Below, piece by piece: positions 37,550-41,194 of a DNA stretch of 41,194 bases (positions are counted from its first letter, which is position 1; every line of letters begins with the position of its first letter). The stretch covers positions 1 to 41,194 of the IMG/VR virus record IMGVR_UViG_3300022745_000073; one strand, given 5' to 3'. A program made the translations under genes and the position numbers. The DNA comes from a virus. The notes below the pieces were generated by a model. That model did not search any database. It was not told where the DNA came from and saw nothing but the letters and a program-made list of their open reading frames with translations.

Positions 37550-38878
37550 TTAGACGTTCGCCACTCGGGAGAGTGACTCGCGTCCTACTGCGCTCTGCTG
37601 CTGGAACATGGCGCGTTCTTTGGATGCCAACTTGCGACGCTTGGTACCGGCCTCGGTACCACCAGCAAGGGCGAGTTGCTCACGCACCACGCCCTCGGTG
37701 CTGACGTCGCCACCGTAGATCTTGTTCAGGCGATCGAGCCCCGGCTGCATCTGTGCAGCCTGCTGGAACGCAGACTCTGCGTACTTGCTCTTGCCCGAGT
37801 TGTAGATCTCCTCAGAGAATGCAGTACCCGCAGCGCCATATCCCGTACGGGCAGCAGCACCAGCGACATCGGCTGAGCCGTATGCCTTCTCGAGATTGAC
37901 GATGGTGTTACGACCATCGAAGATCGGGAGCGCACGCTCGGGATCGAGCAGGTAGGCCGTGATGTCGCTCGCACTGAGACCGTACTGCGTACGGAGCGCA
38001 TCGAGCGTGAACTTGTCAGCGTTGTTCGCTGCCGTGGATGCAAGATCCACGCGGCGCTTGACTTCCGTCAGCGCCACGCCGTTACCGATGAAGTTGGAGA
38101 AGTCCTCGGGCTGATCGTAGAAGCCAGAGGGCAGGCCAGCCTGCTGCATGTACTCCCTGTAGTCCGACTCGAGTTGGATGTACTCGGCGGGATTGAGGAG
38201 ACGGTCTCCGGGCATCGCCTTGCCAGCGGCCATGCGCTGGCGCATCTTTTCGTTGCCCGAGAAGCGCTGCTTGTACGCGTCCGAGTTGTAGATCGCGTTG
38301 AGCATCTCGCTCTCGTTTGGGTTGACGTTCGACGCGTACATGTTGGTGACAACACCGACCAACTTGTCGGTGAATGTCTTGTCCAGACCGGCGTTCGTGA
38401 ACATGGCAGTGAGCGCATCCAGTGCGCTCTTGCGCTCTTGGATCTGCTCCTCGGTTGCGGTGCCCATTGGGCTGGCCTTCTCGCCAGACGGGCGCTGGTT
38501 GCCAGCACCCGCACCCTTGAAGGTCTTCTGATTCACGGTGGACAGGAAGGACGCGATGTCGAACGTGCCCGCTGCCTTGGCATCAGACGCAGCGTTGATT
38601 GCCGCGCCGATGTCGGTACCAGCGAGTCCAGCCTTGGCGGCTGCGTTGAGCACAGCCGCATACTCGGATCCCGTGAGCGTCTTGCCCTCGGTGTACGAGT
38701 CACCGTAGTAGCCCGCCTGAGAGACGCCACCCCGCAGATCAAGATACTGCTGGGGCGTCATGTTGTTCAGGCGTGCGTTCTCTGCGATGATCGGACGCAT
38801 CGATGCCGGAAGCATCGCGAAGTCCTTGTAGATCTCAGAGGCGCTGGCGATGCCAGTCGCATTCGTGGTATCTGTCAT
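37550..38878 (-). CDS. Putative internal virion/ejection protein (442 aa)
   Basis: Mostly helical and Ala-rich, with LNPAEYIQLESDYREYMQQA and YDQPEDFSNFIGNGVALTEV as the best-ordered block and a basic C-terminal end (GTKRRKLASKERAMFQQQSA). It overlaps the preceding stop by four bases and is followed by 135 bp without a recognisable gene before the scaffold gene. With the 312-, 247- and 1662-residue genes it forms a block of large proteins between portal and capsid. I infer internal virion or DNA-ejection proteins; no domain is recognised. Confidence 0.7.
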   Translation of the reverse strand: MTDTTNATGIASASEIYKDFAMLPASMRPIIAENARLNNMTPQQYLDLRGGVSQAGYYGDSYTEGKTLTGSEYAAVLNAAAKAGLAGTDIGAAINAASDAKAAGTFDIASFLSTVNQKTFKGAGAGNQRPSGEKASPMGTATEEQIQERKSALDALTAMFTNAGLDKTFTDKLVGVVTNMYASNVNPNESEMLNAIYNSDAYKQRFSGNEKMRQRMAAGKAMPGDRLLNPAEYIQLESDYREYMQQAGLPSGFYDQPEDFSNFIGNGVALTEVKRRVDLASTAANNADKFTLDALRTQYGLSASDITAYLLDPERALPIFDGRNTIVNLEKAYGSADVAGAAARTGYGAAGTAFSEEIYNSGKSKYAESAFQQAAQMQPGLDRLNKIYGGDVSTEGVVREQLALAGGTEAGTKRRKLASKERAMFQQQSAVGRESLSRVANV

Positions 38879-39813
38879 CCGAGGAACCCGAAGTCCTTGA
38901 GGATCTTGCTGCCAAGATCGGTGTACTCGTTCTTTGCTTGCTCGGTGTACATCCAGCGCTTGTCCTTGCGTGCTGTCAACTTCGCGTCGTACAGCGTCAT
39001 GGGCTGGGGTGATCCATCCTTGGCCGAGCCGTTGAGGATCTTCTGCACGAGGTCATCGTTCAGTCCGATGGTTGCGTCACCAAGCACATCCTTGGCCACA
39101 GTGAGCCACGGATCTGCCCAGTCGAGCAGCGTGACGCCGCGTGCTGCGGCGGACGCGTACGCGGGGAAGCGGGAGATCGCCATCTTCTGCGCCTCATCGT
39201 CTGCATCCTGCGCCGCCATAGTGCCAGCGGTCACGGCCTTGGCCGTGGTCTTGAACCAGTTAGTGAACGCTTCGTTCGACATGGACGAGTCGAGTCCGTA
39301 CTTGTGTGCCGTGTCATACAGAGAGGTGGCGACCTCTTCGGCTTTGCCGGACAGATCGAAGAGCGACTGGCCCCCGACCTGCATGGTCTTGGTGAAGTCG
39401 ATCGCGCCAGCGATCTTCTGCTGCAGCCACGACTCGTCGTAGTTCTCCCACTTGCCACCGACGAGATCGCCACCGTGCAGTGTCTGATTCGCGATATTGG
39501 CAAGTTCCGTATCGGACGGAACTTCGGCACCCATGGCGAGGTACTGATCCTTGATCGTCTTCGACGTCTTGGCGATGACCGAGTCCCAGATCTTCGGCTG
39601 CGCCAGCCGCTCCTTCTCAATCTCGATCCACGTCTTCGTGTGGTTCTTGCCCCACTCGGAATTGGTGATGGCGTTCAGGATGTCGGCATCCTGCCAGTTG
39701 CGCTGGATCGCCAACTTGAAGATGTTCGTCAATTCGGGATTGCCGTTGAGCGTGGCGGCAGCCACGCCATACTTCTTGGCGAGCGCCTTGGTATCGAGGG
39801 TGTCCTTCTTCAT
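38875..39813 (-). CDS. Putative internal virion/ejection protein (312 aa)
   Basis: Helical protein with the recurrent pattern YGVAAATLNGNPELTNIFKL near the start and YDAKLTARKDKRWMYTEQAK leading to LKDFGFLG at the end, which I associate with uncharacterised proteins of environmental actinophages. No transmembrane segment or enzyme motif. The first residues MKKDTLDTKALAKK are basic. It starts one base after the stop of the previous gene and overlaps the next by four. Role inferred from position. Confidence 0.75.
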   Translation of the reverse strand: MKKDTLDTKALAKKYGVAAATLNGNPELTNIFKLAIQRNWQDADILNAITNSEWGKNHTKTWIEIEKERLAQPKIWDSVIAKTSKTIKDQYLAMGAEVPSDTELANIANQTLHGGDLVGGKWENYDESWLQQKIAGAIDFTKTMQVGGQSLFDLSGKAEEVATSLYDTAHKYGLDSSMSNEAFTNWFKTTAKAVTAGTMAAQDADDEAQKMAISRFPAYASAAARGVTLLDWADPWLTVAKDVLGDATIGLNDDLVQKILNGSAKDGSPQPMTLYDAKLTARKDKRWMYTEQAKNEYTDLGSKILKDFGFLG

Positions 39814-39814
39814 G

Positions 39815-40558
39815 CTACTGCGCCAACTTCTGTTCGATCATCGTGGGCTGTGAGATGAACTTGTCGAGTACGCCCATGAAGTCAATGCCGACCTTGCGCT
39901 CGGCGTAGCCTTCCTTGCTCTGAGCCGTATCCTGCGCGAACTGCTGCGCGTTGAGACCGACCTTCTGGAACCCTGCGCCGTAGATGTTTGGGTCATGCTT
40001 GGATGCAGAGTTGATTGCCTTGGTGAAGGCCTTCAACTCTTGGTCTGTCATGTCGCGCCCGAGCGCTTCCTGCCACGCTGCATTGCCCGTGGCCTTGGCA
40101 GCAGACTCACTGTAGAGCACTGCCTGTCGCGTGGTTCCACCACCGCCACTACCGGATCCACCACCAGTGCCACCCTTGATGGCACCGAAGTCGTAGGTGT
40201 TGAGGAAGTGGCGCGGATCCTTTGTGCGTCCGAGCGACTGCCATGTCACGGCATCCTTGAGAGCGGTGGTCATTCCCTTGTCCGTCGGATGCTGCGGGAA
40301 GAACGAGAGCATTCGGTTCCAGTTGTCCGAGTACTTCTTCTTCGCCACGTCGTAGTAGTCATTCGCCCAAGAGGGATCGACGAGACGAGGATCCCCCTCG
40401 TCGTCCCTCATGATGTCGAGCGTGTTGAAGTCGATGACATAGACTTGACCGAGTCCGGACGATGGGAACTGCTTGTTCGGATCGAATCCGCCAAGGTTGG
40501 AAGCAACGATGCCACCGGGATTCGCCGTGGGTGCAGGCTTGGGCGTGGGGTTGGTCAT
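39815..40558 (-). CDS. Putative virion protein with Gly-rich hinge (247 aa)
   Basis: A Pro-rich N-terminus (NPTPKPAPTANPGGIVASNL), a helical block with WANDYYDVAKKKYSDNWNRM, a 13-residue Gly/Ser hinge (GGTGGGSGSGGGG, about residues 130-142), then a helical C-terminal half (RQAVLYSESAAKATGNAAWQ). The start overlaps the giant protein's stop by four bases. Function unknown; grouped with the putative ejection proteins. Confidence 0.75.
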   Translation of the reverse strand: MTNPTPKPAPTANPGGIVASNLGGFDPNKQFPSSGLGQVYVIDFNTLDIMRDDEGDPRLVDPSWANDYYDVAKKKYSDNWNRMLSFFPQHPTDKGMTTALKDAVTWQSLGRTKDPRHFLNTYDFGAIKGGTGGGSGSGGGGTTRQAVLYSESAAKATGNAAWQEALGRDMTDQELKAFTKAINSASKHDPNIYGAGFQKVGLNAQQFAQDTAQSKEGYAERKVGIDFMGVLDKFISQPTMIEQKLAQ

Positions 40559-41194
40559 GCCTGATCACTCTCATCTCGTAGTTCGGGCATCCGATCCAGC
40601 CAGCGATTAGCGAACAGAGCAAACTCCGTTCCACTCTCAGCGACGTACTGGTTGTGCCACTCTGCCCATGCTGCCTTGAGCGGCTTCGTGTCCTGACGAC
40701 TCGCGGTGAGCGAGTCGAGCGCCTGCTTGAACCTGTTCGCTTGCTCTGCCCAGAATGCGATCTCGCCCCACTTCTCAGCGTTGGCTCCGGTCTGCTGCTT
40801 CATCCACTTCTTGTTGCTGACCGTGATGTTCACGACCTTCATGGTCTGTGTCCAGAAGTCAGTCGCCGCAGAGCGACGGACGCTATCCCATGCGGGATAG
40901 GCAGCAACAACCTGTGCCTCGAGATCCTTCATCTTGGAGTACAGACCGCTGGTCTTGTAGGAAGCAGAGTACGTCGACTTGATGCCGTACTCGCGCATCT
41001 TGGCATCGCGCCAGTCAGTGGCGCGCCCCCATTCGTACCAACCCATGCGAACCTGAGGATCTATGTACAGATCCTCCGGCCCCTTGGTCTCCATGAGATC
41101 CACGCCCGTGCCGGGGTAGGTCATATTCTTGTAGATCGATGCGACCTCGGTGCTGTACTCCTTGGTGATGTCGGAGTAGCCATCGGAGAGCATG
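40555..41194 (-). CDS. Giant virion protein, C-terminal part
   Basis: This is the 3-prime end of the gene that starts at 4482. Bases 41194-41069 duplicate 133-8; 41068-40555 add 171 codons including the stop. The final region (KTSGLYSKMKDLEAQVVAAY to RWLDRMPELRDESDQA) is helical with many Trp and Lys, ending in an acidic tail. The stop overlaps the 247-residue gene's ATG. At the contig start the six bases ATGTAC are inverted to GTACAT, so codons at the join differ (Leu-Tyr-Ile versus Leu-Cys-Thr). Confidence 0.85.
   Translation of the reverse strand, partial: MLSDGYSDITKEYSTEVASIYKNMTYPGTGVDLMETKGPEDLYIDPQVRMGWYEWGRATDWRDAKMREYGIKSTYSASYKTSGLYSKMKDLEAQVVAAYPAWDSVRRSAATDFWTQTMKVVNITVSNKKWMKQQTGANAEKWGEIAFWAEQANRFKQALDSLTASRQDTKPLKAAWAEWHNQYVAESGTEFALFANRWLDRMPELRDESDQA
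41055..41076. repeat. Inverted repeat at the contig join
   Basis: GAGGATCT (41055-41062) and AGATCCTC (41069-41076) are perfect 8-bp arms around ATGTAC. At the start of the window the same right arm (8-15) is preceded by GTACAT, the reverse complement of the loop. The contig therefore starts within the loop in flipped orientation. Confidence 0.85.
41069..41194. repeat. Terminal overlap with window start (126 bp, equals 8-133)
   Basis: The two ends are identical over 126 bases and lie inside one open reading frame. This indicates a circular assembly, hence a circularly permuted or circularised genome of about 41,061 bp. The overlap is more likely an assembly join than a physical terminal repeat. 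Confidence 0.9.

Noticed and set aside
38174-39442. 422-codon plus-strand ORF
   Set aside because: Antisense to two coupled virion genes; no ribosome site or protein-like pattern.

Overview
The window is the essentially complete genome of a tailed, apparently strictly lytic dsDNA phage of an actinobacterium. Bases 8-133 and 41069-41194 are identical. Removing that overlap gives a circle of about 41,061 bp, and one large virion gene reads in frame through the join. An actinobacterial host is suggested by a WhiB-type Fe-S regulator, a RecB/Cas4-type nuclease of the actinophage kind, GC-rich codon use and a promoter that appears to give a leaderless mRNA. I see no integrase, phage repressor, tRNA or CRISPR array. 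The virion genes (N4-gp56-like capsid protein, no tape-measure, tail-tube or sheath gene recognised, very large internal proteins) point to a short-tailed, podovirus-like particle.

Layout. Only 11.86-17.65 kb is on the plus strand; the rest is on the minus strand. (1) Late operon, running leftward from 10.75 kb through the join and on to 26.2 kb: terminase with a fused N-terminal HTH, portal, a basic LysM protein, a 1662-residue virion protein, three more putative internal proteins, scaffold, capsid, small head or connector genes, fibres, a Cys-rich and a Gly-rich appendage protein, then a lysis cassette (coiled-coil/TM protein, M15-like endolysin, two-TM holin), a 628-residue tail protein and a peptidoglycan-binding protein. 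(2) Early leftward operon, 25.88 to 17.70 kb: nuclease in two pieces, zinc ribbon, a protein beside the helicase that may bind ssDNA, RecA/DnaB-type ATPase, WhiB, a family of small repeated ORFs, Holliday junction resolvase, a transglycosylase overlapping a Cys-rich ORF, split primase (zinc half and TOPRIM half), Nmad1-like protein, metallophosphoesterase, and a sigma-like protein. (3) Plus-strand block, 11.86-17.65 kb: fifteen small, mostly stop/start-overlapped ORFs, including GP88-like and DUF932 proteins, probably host-takeover or accessory functions.

Control. Divergent TTGACA promoters sit in the 11.44-11.86 kb gap, and a near-consensus leaderless promoter sits at 25.9 kb. A bidirectional terminator at 17.66 kb separates the convergent operons, and a strong terminator at 26.17 kb ends the late operon. 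The non-coding stretches at 10.75-11.23 kb and 26.03-26.19 kb are packed with short perfect hairpins.

Main points to follow up: a nuclease whose Fe-S cysteines and active-site residues are divided between two ORFs on either side of a zinc-ribbon gene; a transglycosylase reading frame nested in a Cys-rich ORF; a repeated Shine-Dalgarno-bearing cassette that also encodes a conserved C-terminal peptide; the hairpin arrays; the Cys-rich tail protein with tandem repeats; and a loop inversion at the contig join.
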